A stretch of 44,917 nt of DNA from Bacteroidota bacterium. Lineage in GTDB: Bacteria; Bacteroidota; Bacteroidia; UKL13-3. The position numbers and the translations under genes were made by a program. This document shows positions 1 through 9,823 of this stretch, in pieces. Below the pieces are notes generated by a model that saw only the letters and a program-made list of their open reading frames with translations, did no database searches and was not told the origin of the DNA. The DNA is taken from positions 1-44,917 of the forward strand of contig CANGGG010000017.1 of assembly GCA_947453415.1 (NCBI GenBank), given 5' to 3'. Each line of letters starts with the position of its first letter. The first letter of the stretch is position 1.

Positions 1-2087
1 ATTTAAACGGAACTACAGCTACTAGTCAAAGTCCAATGGTGCGTTTAACAAGTCCAGTTCCTTATACTATCAGATTAACAACAACCAATGCATTTGGAAT
101 TGACTCTGTTACCAAAGTAGCATTTATCAACGTAAACGCATATCAAACACCAGGAACAGGAACAGTATTCTCCACCATTGCAGATGCAACCATGGGAATA
201 AGAAGAGTAAGATTGGCTGGAATAGACAGTACATTTGCAAACGCAACAGCACCTTCATTCCAATACATTAATAACACTACTCAAGTAGGAACCATGTACC
301 GTGGTGGAAAATATGCTGTAGTATTAGATAGACCATCAGCAGGAACACCATTAGACCATAAAGCTTGGATTGATAAAAACTACAATGCAAACTTTGAAAC
401 GAGTGAGTTAGTGTTAAACAAAATAAACAATGGTGATGCGCAATTAACCGATACCATTATAATTCCAGCTAACCAAGCATATGGAAATACAAGATTGAGA
501 ATTGGAATAGATTTAGCAAATTCTACACAGTTTAACTCAGTATATTCAGTAATTGGAATGTTCAAAGATTTCAATGTTTCAATTAAACAAGATAATGTAA
601 AACCAGTAATTAATTTTATTTCAAATGGATCTGGGATTTTACCAGTTATAGTTAGAACAGAAATTAATAAGACTTTTGTTGATCCTTGGGTAATTGCAAA
701 TGATAATATAGAAGGTAATATCAGCAGCAGGGTTCAAACAATCTCAACATTAGATACTGCTAATATTGGCGTGTATAACATCAAATATTTTGTAACTGAT
801 TATTCGGGAAATACCTCTGATACATTATACAGAACAGTAATAGTAGAGTTAAACAGTACTGGCCCAGTTTTGGTGTTAACACCTCCTGTAATTTACACCG
901 TAGAAGTAGGAATTAACCCTACAGAACCTGGCTATACAGCATTAGATAATAATGGCAATAACATCAATTCAAACGTTATCACTACCACTAATTTGAACGT
1001 CAATAAAGTAGGTAATTACATTAAAACTTACAGCATTACTGATGCATTTAACTTTACTAAAACTGCAGTTCGTCAAATTAGAGTTAGAGATACTACAAAA
1101 CCAGTTTGGGTGAAGAAATTTATTGGTGCAACATACAAACACCAAATCAATACGGTATTTAATCCTTTGGCAATAATCAACGCAACGGATAATTACGATA
1201 AATCATTGAGCATTTTGTTTAGCAGCGGTGTAAATCCAAATATTAACGGAAAGTACTTTGTAGTTTATAACGTTACTGATTCATCTGGAAATGCAGCAAC
1301 AACCTTAACAATACCTGTTGAAGTTTCAGATTTTATTAAACCTACCATTACACTTATTGGTAACTTAACTACAGAAGTAGAGGTGTTCTCTAACTTTAGT
1401 ATTCCTGGCGTAACAGCTACAGACAACTATTGTGCTAGTAATACATTGGTAATTGTTAGAACTCCAAATACATTAAGAAATGATACATTAGGAATATTCC
1501 CTGTGAAGTTTGTAGTAACAGATTGTGTTGGAAATTCAGACAGTATTGTTCGCTTTATAAAAATATCGAAACGCAGTTTGCCAGTTATTACTTTATTAGG
1601 AGCAAATCCAATGAATTTACCACGTTTCAACACCTATCAAGAGCCAGGATTTATTGTACAAGATAATTATTATCCGAATTTAAAAGCACAAGTTATTTCT
1701 GATATTTCAAATTTACGAAATGATGTACCAGGAATTTATTCAGTTACTTATGTGGTAACTGATCCATCAGGAAATCGTTCGGCTTTAGTTACAAGAAAAG
1801 TAAATGTTACCAACACAACTGAAGGCGTAACAGAAAACTTATTTGAAAACTATTTCAGCATGTATCCTTCACCTAACAAAGGGGTATTAAACATTGACAT
1901 GAAAAGCGAAATTGAGTTTACTTCAATGGATATTTATAATGTTACAGGTCAGTTAGTAGCTAAGTTTGAAAATCAATTACAATCTAAAAATGTATTTGAT
2001 TTATCGAACCAAAGTAATGGCCTGTATTTTGTAAGAATAAACACAGCTAAAGGTGTATTCAGTAAATCATTTGTGATTAGTAAATAA
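1..2087 (+). CDS. T9SS type A sorting domain protein with GEVED-like and DUF5011/HYR-like Ig repeats (5' end outside window)
   Basis: The frame is open from base 3, so the first in-frame ATG at base 36 is probably internal and the true start lies upstream. The visible part begins with the end of a PKD-like strand pattern, then a GEVED-like region with an acidic D.N.N..FE segment (about residues 35-180 counted from that ATG). About five consecutive 75-80-residue Ig-like modules follow (about 185-600), each opening with KPxI and ending in a 'VTDxSGN' strand, as in DUF5011/HYR domains. The last 75-80 residues are a T9SS type A sorting domain: 'YPSPNKG', then 'DIYNVTGQLV' and 'NGLYFVRI'. By family knowledge it is exported by Sec, moved across the outer membrane by T9SS, and anchored or released at the surface. 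Adhesion or matrix roles are typical, but its ligand is unknown. No enzymatic motif is visible. Confidence 0.85.
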   Translation, partial: LNGTTATSQSPMVRLTSPVPYTIRLTTTNAFGIDSVTKVAFINVNAYQTPGTGTVFSTIADATMGIRRVRLAGIDSTFANATAPSFQYINNTTQVGTMYRGGKYAVVLDRPSAGTPLDHKAWIDKNYNANFETSELVLNKINNGDAQLTDTIIIPANQAYGNTRLRIGIDLANSTQFNSVYSVIGMFKDFNVSIKQDNVKPVINFISNGSGILPVIVRTEINKTFVDPWVIANDNIEGNISSRVQTISTLDTANIGVYNIKYFVTDYSGNTSDTLYRTVIVELNSTGPVLVLTPPVIYTVEVGINPTEPGYTALDNNGNNINSNVITTTNLNVNKVGNYIKTYSITDAFNFTKTAVRQIRVRDTTKPVWVKKFIGATYKHQINTVFNPLAIINATDNYDKSLSILFSSGVNPNINGKYFVVYNVTDSSGNAATTLTIPVEVSDFIKPTITLIGNLTTEVEVFSNFSIPGVTATDNYCASNTLVIVRTPNTLRNDTLGIFPVKFVVTDCVGNSDSIVRFIKISKRSLPVITLLGANPMNLPRFNTYQEPGFIVQDNYYPNLKAQVISDISNLRNDVPGIYSVTYVVTDPSGNRSALVTRKVNVTNTTEGVTENLFENYFSMYPSPNKGVLNIDMKSEIEFTSMDIYNVTGQLVAKFENQLQSKNVFDLSNQSNGLYFVRINTAKGVFSKSFVISK

Positions 2088-2095
2088 TTCACAAA

Positions 2096-2127
2096 AGTTC
2101 AGTCAAGGTTTCAACTTTGACTGAACT
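2096..2127 (+). repeat. Perfect 11-bp inverted repeat after the T9SS gene
   Basis: AGTTCAGTCAA (2096-2106) and TTGACTGAACT (2117-2127) are perfect complements around a 10-base loop, starting 8 bases after the stop codon. No T-run follows, so it is not a terminator alone. It precedes a real terminator and may form a tandem hairpin that protects the mRNA 3' end. Confidence 0.6.
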
Positions 2128-2137
2128 ATATAAACAT

Positions 2138-2174
2138 AAAAAAGCCGACTCAATAAATTTGAGTCGGCTTTTTT
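2138..2174. terminator. Bidirectional rho-independent terminator
   Basis: Left arm 2138-2153 (AAAAAAGCCGACTCAA) pairs perfectly with 2159-2174, with a 5-base loop. The GC-rich core is flanked by A6 and T6, so it can stop transcripts from both directions. It lies between the convergent T9SS gene and cold-shock gene. Confidence 0.9.
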
Positions 2175-2210
2175 ATTTAATAACTATATGGAATAAAAAA
2201 ATAAACTAAA

Positions 2211-2741
2211 CTAAACAGTTTTTTCTTCATCACCAACTATTATTGGTTGAACTTCTTCAACTACAACAACAGGTTTTACTTTCTCTACTACCTCAATTTT
2301 TACTTTAACGGCATTAGCACCTTTGTGAGTCATTTCAACTTCAAATGATACCTTATCGCCTTCCTTAACTTGATCTACTAAGCCATTAACGTGAACAAAA
2401 ACACTGTCTTGACTTTTCAAATCTTTTATAAAACCATAACCTTTTGATTCGTTAAAAAAGGTAATAACACCTTTACGAATTAAATCAGCTGGTTCTTGCG
2501 CTGCTTGTTTTACAACACCAATAACCATGTCTTCAGCTATAGCAACTCTGCGTTTTTTAGGATCAGGAGGAGTGTTTGTAATATTACCATTTTCGTCAAC
2601 ATAAGCCATCATGTCTTCTAAACTTTGGCCTTTAACAGCACTGGCTTTACGTTCCTCTCTCTTTTCTTCTTTTTCTTTTCTCTTCTTAAGTTTAAGCTTT
2701 TCTTTTTCTTTTTTACTGAATGTTTCTTGCGATTTAGCCAT
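2211..2741 (-). CDS. Cold-shock domain protein with lysine-rich N-terminal extension
   Basis: Residues about 90-150 form one cold-shock (OB-fold) domain with both nucleic-acid-binding patches visible: 'ESKGYGFIKD' (RNP1-like) and 'SVFVHV' (RNP2-like). The first 35 residues are almost entirely K, E and R and probably form a charged helix. A 'YVDENGNITNTPPDPKKR' linker and an acidic/valine-rich tail complete the 176 residues, against about 70 for CspA. This long layout is common in Bacteroidota. Likely role: binding single-stranded RNA and melting structure during translation. The leader of roughly 85 bases, if the assigned promoter is right, fits a cold-shock mRNA. Monocistronic, facing a terminator at its 3' end. 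Confidence 0.88.
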   Translation of the reverse strand: MAKSQETFSKKEKEKLKLKKRKEKEEKREERKASAVKGQSLEDMMAYVDENGNITNTPPDPKKRRVAIAEDMVIGVVKQAAQEPADLIRKGVITFFNESKGYGFIKDLKSQDSVFVHVNGLVDQVKEGDKVSFEVEMTHKGANAVKVKIEVVEKVKPVVVVEEVQPIIVGDEEKTV

Positions 2742-2833
2742 TATTTATTGTTTATTGTTTAAAGCCAAAATTGTTTTACAATAGCAAGGCTTAGAATAAA
2801 CACTTTTTGACTTTGTAAAAAAATATAGGTCGC

Positions 2834-2868
2834 CAAATGTATGCTTTAAAAATGTTTTTATTTGCAAA
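2834..2868 (-). promoter_or_regulatory. Candidate Bacteroidota promoter of the cold-shock gene
   Basis: Read on the minus strand, TACATTTG (2841-2834) matches the TAnnTTTG -7 box exactly. A TTTG at 2868-2865 could be the -33 box, but the 23-base spacing is longer than the usual 19. The implied leader is about 85 bases. No other strong match is seen in this gap. Confidence 0.45.
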
Positions 2869-2966
2869 TCAGACAAATATTTTATTTTTTAAGGTTTTTT
2901 CTCCTGTTTTTAAATTAATACGAGTCTGTTGCAAAGCAATATTAATTATTTGACCAGTAATCCAGC

Positions 2967-3818
2967 TTAATATTCATAAAAACCTTTTCCAGATTTTCGG
3001 CCATATAATCCAGCATCTACTTTTTGTTGTTGAATGCGGTTGGGCCTGAATTTAGCATCTTGGTTAAATAAATGATACATGGAAGTAGTAACCGATAAAT
3101 TGGTGTCAACCCCAATTAAATCCATTAACTTAAATGGCCCCATTTTAAATCCTGAACTTTCTAACAATGCGTCAATGTTTTCAAATGTGGCAACTCGTTC
3201 TTCTAATATTTTTAAACCTTCTACATAATAATGCCTAGCCACTCGGTTAACTATAAAACCAGGTGCATCGGCAGCCATTACACAGGTTTTGCCCATGTTT
3301 TCTATGAATGCTTTGCAATGCAATGCTACTTGTTTATTGCTTTGCGCACCAATAATTATTTCTACCAATTTCATAATAGGAGCAGGATTAAAAAAATGAA
3401 TGCCAATAACCCTTTCTGGATGAGGAATTTTTGCTGCTATTTGTGTAATAGGAATAGAGGAAGTATTGCTTGCCAAAATACAATCAGGCGAGTTAATAGC
3501 AGCTACTTTGTTAAAAAAATCGTGTTTAATATCCAAGCGTTCAATCACAGCTTCAATAATTAAATCGGCAATTACATCGTTAATATTTGTTGTAAAATGC
3601 AAAAGTGATAAAGTAGTTTCTTTCTTTTCGGCCGCTAGTTTTCCTTTTTCCACCAAAAACTGTAAACCTTTATCAATACTGGTTTTTGCTTTGTCTAAAA
3701 TCGATTGATTTATATCGAACAAAATGGTTTTAAAACCAGCATTGGCAGTAACTTGCGCTATTCCCGCACCCATGGTTCCTGCACCTGCTATGGCTATTGT
3801 TTTTATATCTTTCATCAA
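2967..3818 (-). CDS. hbd: 3-hydroxyacyl-CoA (3-hydroxybutyryl-CoA) dehydrogenase
   Basis: This 283-residue protein has the full short-form family layout. An N-terminal Rossmann fold carries GAGTMG at residues 12-17, an acidic residue ('LFDI') ends beta-2, and 'IHFFNPAPIMKLVEI' surrounds the catalytic histidine. 'DAPGFIVNR' leads into the C-terminal helical dimerisation domain. It oxidises (S)-3-hydroxyacyl-CoA to 3-oxoacyl-CoA with NAD+. It lies 8 bases downstream of the fused E1 gene and is surely cotranscribed with it. Branched-chain amino-acid breakdown or beta-oxidation is the simplest reading. Because phenylacetate genes lie about 10 kb away, it could also act as PaaH, and the sequence cannot separate these roles. 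Confidence 0.92.
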   Translation of the reverse strand: MMKDIKTIAIAGAGTMGAGIAQVTANAGFKTILFDINQSILDKAKTSIDKGLQFLVEKGKLAAEKKETTLSLLHFTTNINDVIADLIIEAVIERLDIKHDFFNKVAAINSPDCILASNTSSIPITQIAAKIPHPERVIGIHFFNPAPIMKLVEIIIGAQSNKQVALHCKAFIENMGKTCVMAADAPGFIVNRVARHYYVEGLKILEERVATFENIDALLESSGFKMGPFKLMDLIGVDTNLSVTTSMYHLFNQDAKFRPNRIQQQKVDAGLYGRKSGKGFYEY

Positions 3819-3826
3819 ATTATTTT

Positions 3827-5845
3827 CTAAAAATTTACCAAATTATCTAAGTCAGTTTTAAAGCGTTCTTTCGGTAAAAAGTTTTGCTCTAAATCTAAGT
3901 TAAACGGTACTGGACTATCCAAACTTGCTGTTCTTATTACAGGCGCATCTAAATATTGGAAACAATGTTGAGCTATATGCGCAGCTATTTCCGCACCTAC
4001 ACCACCAGTTAAAGTATCTTCGTGTAACACAATTACTTTTCCTGTTTTCTTAACACTTTGCTCCACCGCATTTTTATCCCAAGGTAAAAGCGTTCTTAAA
4101 TCTATAATATCTGCATCAATATTCTTTTCAGCACAATGTTTTAAAGCCCAATGAACGCCTGCACCATAAGTAATTATCGAAACTTCATTTCCAGCTCTTG
4201 CTATTCGAGCAGGACCAATTTCCAACATGTAATAATCGTCAAAAACATCTTCCTCTAATTCTACATTTCTGTATAAATTTTTATGTTCAAAATACAACAC
4301 CGGATTTGGATCATTGATGGCTGCTGTTAATAATCCTTTTGCATCGCTTGGCGTACTTGGATAAACAATTTTTAAACCTGGAACATGAAAAAACCAAGCT
4401 TCATTACTTTGCGAGTGAAAAGGCCCAGCGCCCATTCCCGCGCCAGTTGGCATGCGTACTACCACATCGGCTTGTTGACCCCAACGGTAAAAAGATTTAG
4501 CTAAATTATTGACTATTTGATTGAAACCAACACTTACAAAATCGGCAAATTGCATTTCTACCATTGCCTTCATTTTCTTTATTGATAAACCGTAACCAGC
4601 GCCCAAAATGGCACTTTCACATAAAGGAGTATTTCTTACCCTGCCTTTTCCAAATTGTTCTAAAAAGCCTTGCGTAATTTTAAAAACGCCACCATATTCA
4701 GCAATATCTTGGCCCATCAAAACCAGGTTATCGTGCTTTTCCATGCTTTGACGAAGTCCATCACTGATGGCATCCACTAAGCGTTTTTTTGAAGTTTTAT
4801 TAGTAGCAGGAGGGGTAATTACATGTTGCATGTTTCCATAAGAAACACTTTTAGGCAAATGAATAGTTTGATAAATATCGGCCAATTCAGTTTCAGTATT
4901 TGCTATTACATCTGGTTCTTCTAAAACTTCTTCTACACCTAAATCAATTTCTGTTTTAATAGCTGCTCTAAACTCATTGATCATGTCATATGTTAACACT
5001 TGTTGTTCTAACAAATATCGTTCATAGTTAACAACAGGATCTTTTTTACCCCAAATTTCAAATAGTTCTTGCGGAACATATTTTACGCCCGATGCTTCTT
5101 CATGTCCACGCATTCTAAAAGTGATACATTCTAATAAAACCGGACGAGGATTGTTTCTAATTGACTCTGCCAAACCTTTGATTGTATCAAATACTTCTAA
5201 AATATTATTTCCATCTATTCTATAAGCTTCTACGCCATAACCAACTCCTTTATCTACAAAACTTTTAAATTTAAATTGCTCATTACTTGGCGTTGAAAGA
5301 CCATAACCATTGTTTTCTACTAAAAAAATAACTGGTAATTGCCAAACGGCAGCAGTATTAATGGCTTCATGAAAATCGCCTTCGCTTGCGCCACCATCGC
5401 CACTAAAAACCACGGTAACTTTTTTCTCATGTTGTAATTTATTGGCTAGCGCAATGCCATCGGCCACACCAAGCATGGCACCCAATTGCGAAATCATTCC
5501 AACAATGTGATACTCGTTTGTTCCAAAGTGAAATGAGCGTTCGCGGCCTTTTGTAAATCCGTTTGGCTTACCTTGCCACTGACTAAATAGTTTGTTAAAA
5601 GGAATATTTCTTCCTGTAAAAACGCCCAAATTTCGGTGTAATGGTAAAATATATTCATCGTTATGAAGTGCTTTCACACAACCTACACTAATGGCTTCTT
5701 GTCCAATTCCACTGAACCATTTGCTTACTTTTCCCTGACGAAGTAGAATTAACATTTTCTCTTCTATCATTCTAGGTTTTAAAATGGTTTTATATAAATC
5801 AATTAGCAGCTCATTGCTGTAATTTTTTCTGTTAAATTGTAACAT
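3827..5845 (-). CDS. Fused alpha/beta E1 component of a 2-oxo acid dehydrogenase complex (branched-chain type)
   Basis: One 672-residue chain joins the E1 alpha subunit (about 1-330) and the E1 beta subunit (about 350-672). The alpha half has the thiamine-diphosphate motif starting at GDG (149-151) and ending in ENNGYG (177-182), plus the 'HRNLGVFTGRN' region. The beta half has 'LMGQDIAEYGGVF', 'EMQFADF' and 'MPTGAGMGAGPFHSQSNEAWF'. It decarboxylates a 2-oxo acid and passes the acyl group to lipoyl-E2. E2 and E3 are not in the window. Single-chain E1 of this kind is common in Bacteroidota and usually annotated as 2-oxoisovalerate dehydrogenase. Pyruvate as substrate is less likely but not excluded. 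First gene of an operon with the hydroxyacyl-CoA dehydrogenase, divergent from miaA across 95 bases. Confidence 0.9.
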   Translation of the reverse strand: MLQFNRKNYSNELLIDLYKTILKPRMIEEKMLILLRQGKVSKWFSGIGQEAISVGCVKALHNDEYILPLHRNLGVFTGRNIPFNKLFSQWQGKPNGFTKGRERSFHFGTNEYHIVGMISQLGAMLGVADGIALANKLQHEKKVTVVFSGDGGASEGDFHEAINTAAVWQLPVIFLVENNGYGLSTPSNEQFKFKSFVDKGVGYGVEAYRIDGNNILEVFDTIKGLAESIRNNPRPVLLECITFRMRGHEEASGVKYVPQELFEIWGKKDPVVNYERYLLEQQVLTYDMINEFRAAIKTEIDLGVEEVLEEPDVIANTETELADIYQTIHLPKSVSYGNMQHVITPPATNKTSKKRLVDAISDGLRQSMEKHDNLVLMGQDIAEYGGVFKITQGFLEQFGKGRVRNTPLCESAILGAGYGLSIKKMKAMVEMQFADFVSVGFNQIVNNLAKSFYRWGQQADVVVRMPTGAGMGAGPFHSQSNEAWFFHVPGLKIVYPSTPSDAKGLLTAAINDPNPVLYFEHKNLYRNVELEEDVFDDYYMLEIGPARIARAGNEVSIITYGAGVHWALKHCAEKNIDADIIDLRTLLPWDKNAVEQSVKKTGKVIVLHEDTLTGGVGAEIAAHIAQHCFQYLDAPVIRTASLDSPVPFNLDLEQNFLPKERFKTDLDNLVNF

Positions 5846-5940
5846 ATAATTTTGTTTACTAAAAAAGTGATTGCGAAAATAGTAATAATGTTTTTATTTG
5901 AAGCACTAAAGTTTATTAGTTTTAAATAAGTTAAAATACA

Positions 5941-6855
5941 TTGAGCCAATCCTACAATTCCATTATTATTACGGGTCCAACTGCAAGTGGCAAAACAGCT
6001 TTGGCTGCGCAATTGGCTTATGCGCTAAATGGAGAAATAATAAGTGCTGATTCAAGACAAGTTTATAAAAAACTGAATATTGGAACGGGCAAAGATTTAG
6101 CAGAATACAATGTAAATAATACACCCATCAACTACCATTTAATTGATGTAGCCGAGGTAGGAACCCACTTTCATTTGTATGATTTCATTACCCATTTTTA
6201 TGGTGCTTTTCAAGCAATAGAGAAACAAGGAAAATTGCCAATTATTTGTGGCGGAACGGGGTTATATTTAGATGCCATCATCAAAAAACATGAGTTAGCA
6301 GCCATTCCAAATAATTTTAAATTGCGATTGCAATTGGAAAATTTGAATTTGGAGCAATTAATTGCAAAGCTTTTAAGCTATAGTAAAAAACCTGAAAATG
6401 CTGATTTAACTACTAAAAAACGTTTGGTAAGAGCCATTGAAATTGCAGAATATTTAAACAAAAATGATTCACCCAATACAAATTTTATAGATTTAAAACC
6501 AATTATTTTTGCTTTAGATTTACCAAAAGAAGCACGCAGAAACAAAATCTCTATGCGATTAAAGCACAGATTGGAAAACGGAATGATTGACGAAGTAAAA
6601 GACTTAATAAATGAAGGAATTAGCCACGAACGATTGCAGTTTTTAGGACTAGAATATCAGTATGTTTCCAAATACTTGTCAAATGAAATGAGTTACGATG
6701 AAATGTTTTTAAAACTAGAAACCTCCATTCATCAATACGCCAAAAGGCAAATGACTTGGTTTAGAAAAATGGAACGCGAGGGCAACCAAATTCATTGGCT
6801 TGACGCCACCAAACCAATGGAGGAGAGTTTAATTGCCATCAAATTATTGATTTAA
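5941..6855 (+). CDS. miaA: tRNA dimethylallyltransferase MiaA
   Basis: The 304-residue protein carries the P-loop GPTASGKT (12-19), DSRQVY (37-42) and 'ICGGTGLYLDA', all diagnostic of MiaA. It transfers a dimethylallyl group to N6 of A37 in tRNAs that read codons starting with U. The start must be TTG at 5941, because an in-frame stop lies at 5932-5934 and the P-loop follows at once. After the substrate loop it reads GTGKDL rather than the more common GTAKP, a variant I associate with a second MiaA subfamily in Bacteroidota. No Shine-Dalgarno is visible. It is divergent from the E1 gene and 117 bases upstream of pgk. Confidence 0.93.
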   Translation: MSQSYNSIIITGPTASGKTALAAQLAYALNGEIISADSRQVYKKLNIGTGKDLAEYNVNNTPINYHLIDVAEVGTHFHLYDFITHFYGAFQAIEKQGKLPIICGGTGLYLDAIIKKHELAAIPNNFKLRLQLENLNLEQLIAKLLSYSKKPENADLTTKKRLVRAIEIAEYLNKNDSPNTNFIDLKPIIFALDLPKEARRNKISMRLKHRLENGMIDEVKDLINEGISHERLQFLGLEYQYVSKYLSNEMSYDEMFLKLETSIHQYAKRQMTWFRKMEREGNQIHWLDATKPMEESLIAIKLLI

Positions 6856-6972
6856 TTAAAAAATATCAACAGGTATTTTACTCAAACCTCACTCAATTTT
6901 CTGATTTTAGTTTTTATTTTTATTTGATAGATTGCATAATTTCGCAAGCAAATAAAATACCGCCTAAAAGAT

Positions 6973-8187
6973 ATGATAACAGTTGATTCAATTAATTTTA
7001 AAGGGAAAAAAGCACTTGTTCGTGTTGATTTCAATGTGCCATTAGATAAGCAAACACTTGCCGTTACCGATGATGCACGTATTCGCGCAACGGTACCAAC
7101 TATTAAAAAAATATTGGCCGATGGTGGCGCTTGTATTTTAATGAGTCATTTAGGTCGCCCGTTAAAAAAATTAAAAGATGATGGATCTGTTGATTTCGAA
7201 AAGCATTCATTAAAACATGCTTTGGCCACTGCTTCCGAATTATTTGGAGTAAATGTTCAATTTGCAAACGATTGCATTGGCCAAGAAGCCATTGATAAAG
7301 CAGCAAACTTAAAAGCAGGTGAAATTCTTTTATTGGAAAATTTACGCTTTTATAAAGAAGAAGAAAAAGGTGATGTAGGCTTTGCCGAAATGCTAAGTAA
7401 ATTAGGCGATGTATATGTGAACGATGCTTTTGGAACTGCGCACCGTGCACATGCAAGCACTGCTATTATTGCACAGTTTTTTCCTAACCATAAATGCTTT
7501 GGTTATGTAATGGCAAATGAAGTAGCCAATGCCGAAAAAGTAATGAAAAATGCAGCACGTCCGTTCACTGCCATAACCGGTGGTGCCAAGGTTTCCGACA
7601 AATTATTAATCATTGAAAACTTAATCAATACTGTTGACAATATTATTATTGGCGGAGGAATGGCTTATACCTTTTTAAAAGCTCAAGGTTATGAAATTGG
7701 TGCTTCGCTGTGCGAAGATGATAGATTAGATTTATGTCTAGACTTATTGAAAAAAGCAGATGCAAAAGGAGTAAAATTATTATTGCCAATTGATTCTATA
7801 GTTGCCGATAAATTTAGTAATGATGCCAATATTAAAAATTGCAGCAATCACCACATTGAAGCAGGTTGGATGGGACTAGATATTGGAACGGAAGCAAGCA
7901 AAACTTTTGCTGAAGTGGTTAAAAATTCTAAAACAATTTTATGGAACGGACCAATGGGAGTTTTTGAAATGAGTAATTTTGAAAACGGAACCAAATCTGT
8001 TGCTATTGCAGTAGTAGAAGCCACTAAAAACGGTGCATTTAGTTTAATTGGTGGTGGCGATAGTGCAGCCGCTGTAGCTAAGTTTGGCTTTAACGACCAA
8101 GTAAGTTATGTAAGCACTGGCGGTGGTGCTTTATTGGAATATTTTGAAGGGAAGGAATTACCAGGAATAGCAGCGATAAATAATTAA
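6973..8187 (+). CDS. pgk: Phosphoglycerate kinase
   Basis: At 404 residues this is normal length for a bacterial enzyme. RVDFNVPLD (17-25) is the family signature. 'SHLGRP' contributes to 3-phosphoglycerate binding, 'GGAKVSDK' and 'NGPMGVFE' line the nucleotide site, and 'GGGDSAAAV' is the C-terminal glycine-rich loop. It interconverts 1,3-bisphosphoglycerate + ADP and 3-phosphoglycerate + ATP in the cytoplasm. The ATG at 6973 gives the usual N-terminus. It is followed by fumC after a 113-base gap full of short repeats; gap, which is partner to no other glycolysis gene here, suggests separate regulation. Confidence 0.97.
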   Translation: MITVDSINFKGKKALVRVDFNVPLDKQTLAVTDDARIRATVPTIKKILADGGACILMSHLGRPLKKLKDDGSVDFEKHSLKHALATASELFGVNVQFANDCIGQEAIDKAANLKAGEILLLENLRFYKEEEKGDVGFAEMLSKLGDVYVNDAFGTAHRAHASTAIIAQFFPNHKCFGYVMANEVANAEKVMKNAARPFTAITGGAKVSDKLLIIENLINTVDNIIIGGGMAYTFLKAQGYEIGASLCEDDRLDLCLDLLKKADAKGVKLLLPIDSIVADKFSNDANIKNCSNHHIEAGWMGLDIGTEASKTFAEVVKNSKTILWNGPMGVFEMSNFENGTKSVAIAVVEATKNGAFSLIGGGDSAAAVAKFGFNDQVSYVSTGGGALLEYFEGKELPGIAAINN

Positions 8188-8193
8188 AAAAAT

Positions 8194-8286
8194 GCTTCTG
8201 GCTGCTAGCTTCTAGCCGCTAGCAAAAACGAATTAAATTTATAAAAACAGTCAAAAGCCAGCTGCCAGAAGCCAGTTGCCAGAGGC
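8194..8286. repeat. Imperfect inverted repeat of iterated CTGGC/CTAGC words
   Basis: Left block 8194-8223 iterates GCTTCTGGCTGCTAG-like words. Right block 8257-8286 (AGCCAGCTGCCAGAAGCC and so on) is roughly its reverse complement, about 22 of 30 positions by eye. The blocks are internally repetitive with a period near 7-8 bases and separated by an AT-rich loop. It sits just upstream of fumC. A related word, AGCCTCTGGCTATTGGC, recurs at 13238-13254. Confidence 0.55.
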
Positions 8287-8300
8287 TAAAAAATAAAAAT

Positions 8301-9695
8301 ATGACATATAGAATAGAACACGATACCATGGGCGAGGTACAAGTACCTGCCGAAAAATATTGGGGCGCACAAACTGAACGCAGTCGCAATAATTTTAAAA
8401 TAGGTCCTGAAGCAAGTATGCCTAAGGAAATTATTCATGCTTTTGCTTACCTTAAAAAAGCTGCTGCACATGCCAATACCGATTTAGGTGTTTTGCCTGC
8501 CGAAAAGCGTGATTTGATAAGCAAAGTTTGTGATGAAATATTAACAGGAATGCACGATGCGGAGTTTCCATTGGTAATTTGGCAAACTGGAAGTGGTACG
8601 CAAAGTAACATGAATGCAAACGAGGTAATTGCTAACCGTGCGCATGTAGTAAATGGTGGAAATTTGTTAGACGAAAATAAAGTGTTACATCCAAACGATG
8701 ATGTAAACAAATCGCAGTCGAGTAACGATACTTTTCCTACTGCCATGCACATTGCTTCTTATAAGCAAACAGTAGAAATTACTTTGCCTGGTTTAACTTT
8801 GCTTCGCAATACTTTAGACGCAAAAGCAAAAGAATTTAAAACCATTGTAAAAACAGGTAGAACCCATTTTATGGATGCTACTCCTTTAACTTTAGGACAA
8901 GAATTTAGCGGTTATGTACAACAAATTGATAACTCGATTAGATGCATAAAAGGTGCTTTGGTAATGATACAAGAATTAGCATTAGGCGGCACAGCTGTTG
9001 GAACTGGACTAAATGCACCAAAAGGTTATGACGTACTAGTGGCTCAAAAAATTGCTGATTTTACAGGATTTCCTTTTGTAACTGCTCCTAATAAATTTGA
9101 AGCATTGGCAGCACACGATGCCATGGTTGAATTAAGTGGTGCATTGAAACGCACCGCAGTTTCATTAATGAAAATTGCCAACGACATTCGCATGCTTTCA
9201 TCAGGTCCAAGAAGCGGAATTGGTGAAATTGTAATTCCTGACAACGAACCTGGTTCGTCAATTATGCCTGGCAAGGTAAACCCAACTCAGCCTGAAGCCA
9301 TGACCATGGTTTGTGCGCAAGTAATTGGCAACGATGTGGCCGTTACTGTTGGTGGCATGAACGGACATTTTGAACTGAATGTTTTTAAACCTGTAATGGC
9401 TGCAAACGTATTGCAAAGTGCACGTTTAATTGGCGATGCATGTGTTTCGTTTAACGATAAATGTGCAATTGGAATTACTGCAAATAACGAAATTATTCAA
9501 CGTCATTTAGAAAACTCATTGATGTTGGTAACGGCTTTAAATCCACATATTGGCTATGAAAAAGCAGCTAAAATTGCGAAGAAAGCTCACAAAGAAAACA
9601 AAACATTGCGCGAAGCAGCGGTTGAATTAGGTTACTTAACCAGTGAAGAATTTTCTGCTTGGGTTAAGCCTGAAAACATGGTTGGAAACTTATAA
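8301..9695 (+). CDS. fumC: Class II fumarate hydratase
   Basis: The 464-residue protein shows the fumarase/aspartase signature [10 protein letters not shown] at 318-327, on the catalytic serine loop. '[14 protein letters not shown]' (96-109) and '[10 protein letters not shown]' with His189 fit class II fumarase rather than aspartase or argininosuccinate lyase. '[11 protein letters not shown]' supports this. It reversibly hydrates fumarate to L-malate in the TCA cycle, and as the iron-independent class it needs no Fe-S cluster. ATG 8301 is the normal N-terminus. A strong terminator follows 23 bases after the stop. Confidence 0.97.
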   Translation: MTYRIEHDTMGEVQVPAEKYWGAQTERSRNNFKIGPEASMPKEIIHAFAYLKKAAAHANTDLGVLPAEKRDLISKVCDEILTGMHDAEFPLVIWQTGSGTQSNMNANEVIANRAHVVNGGNLLDENKVLHPNDDVNKSQSSNDTFPTAMHIASYKQTVEITLPGLTLLRNTLDAKAKEFKTIVKTGRTHFMDATPLTLGQEFSGYVQQIDNSIRCIKGALVMIQELALGGTAVGTGLNAPKGYDVLVAQKIADFTGFPFVTAPNKFEALAAHDAMVELSGALKRTAVSLMKIANDIRMLSSGPRSGIGEIVIPDNEPGSSIMPGKVNPTQPEAMTMVCAQVIGNDVAVTVGGMNGHFELNVFKPVMAANVLQSARLIGDACVSFNDKCAIGITANNEIIQRHLENSLMLVTALNPHIGYEKAAKIAKKAHKENKTLREAAVELGYLTSEEFSAWVKPENMVGNL

Positions 9696-9718
9696 TTTCA
9701 ATAAAAATACGAATCCCC

Positions 9719-9752
9719 AAAACGCCAAAATCATTCTTGATTTTGGCGTTTT
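9719..9752 (+). terminator. Rho-independent terminator of fumC
   Basis: Arms 9719-9733 and 9738-9752 are perfect 15-base complements (core AACGCCAAAATCA) with a 4-base loop, followed by more T residues to 9756. Confidence 0.9.
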
Positions 9753-9823
9753 TTTATTCCTGTAATATCATATTTCAAGTTCCGTTTTTTTAAACGTATT
9801 TTGCCCCAAAAATTCTAATTAAT

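Noticed and set aside
3231-3708. Two plus-strand open frames inside the hydroxyacyl-CoA dehydrogenase gene
   Set aside because: They are antisense shadows of a well-conserved enzyme; their translations resemble no family.
6856-6972. Promoter boxes before pgk (TAATTTCG)
   Set aside because: One mismatch in the -7 box and no TTTG at proper spacing. It is not good enough to list as a feature.
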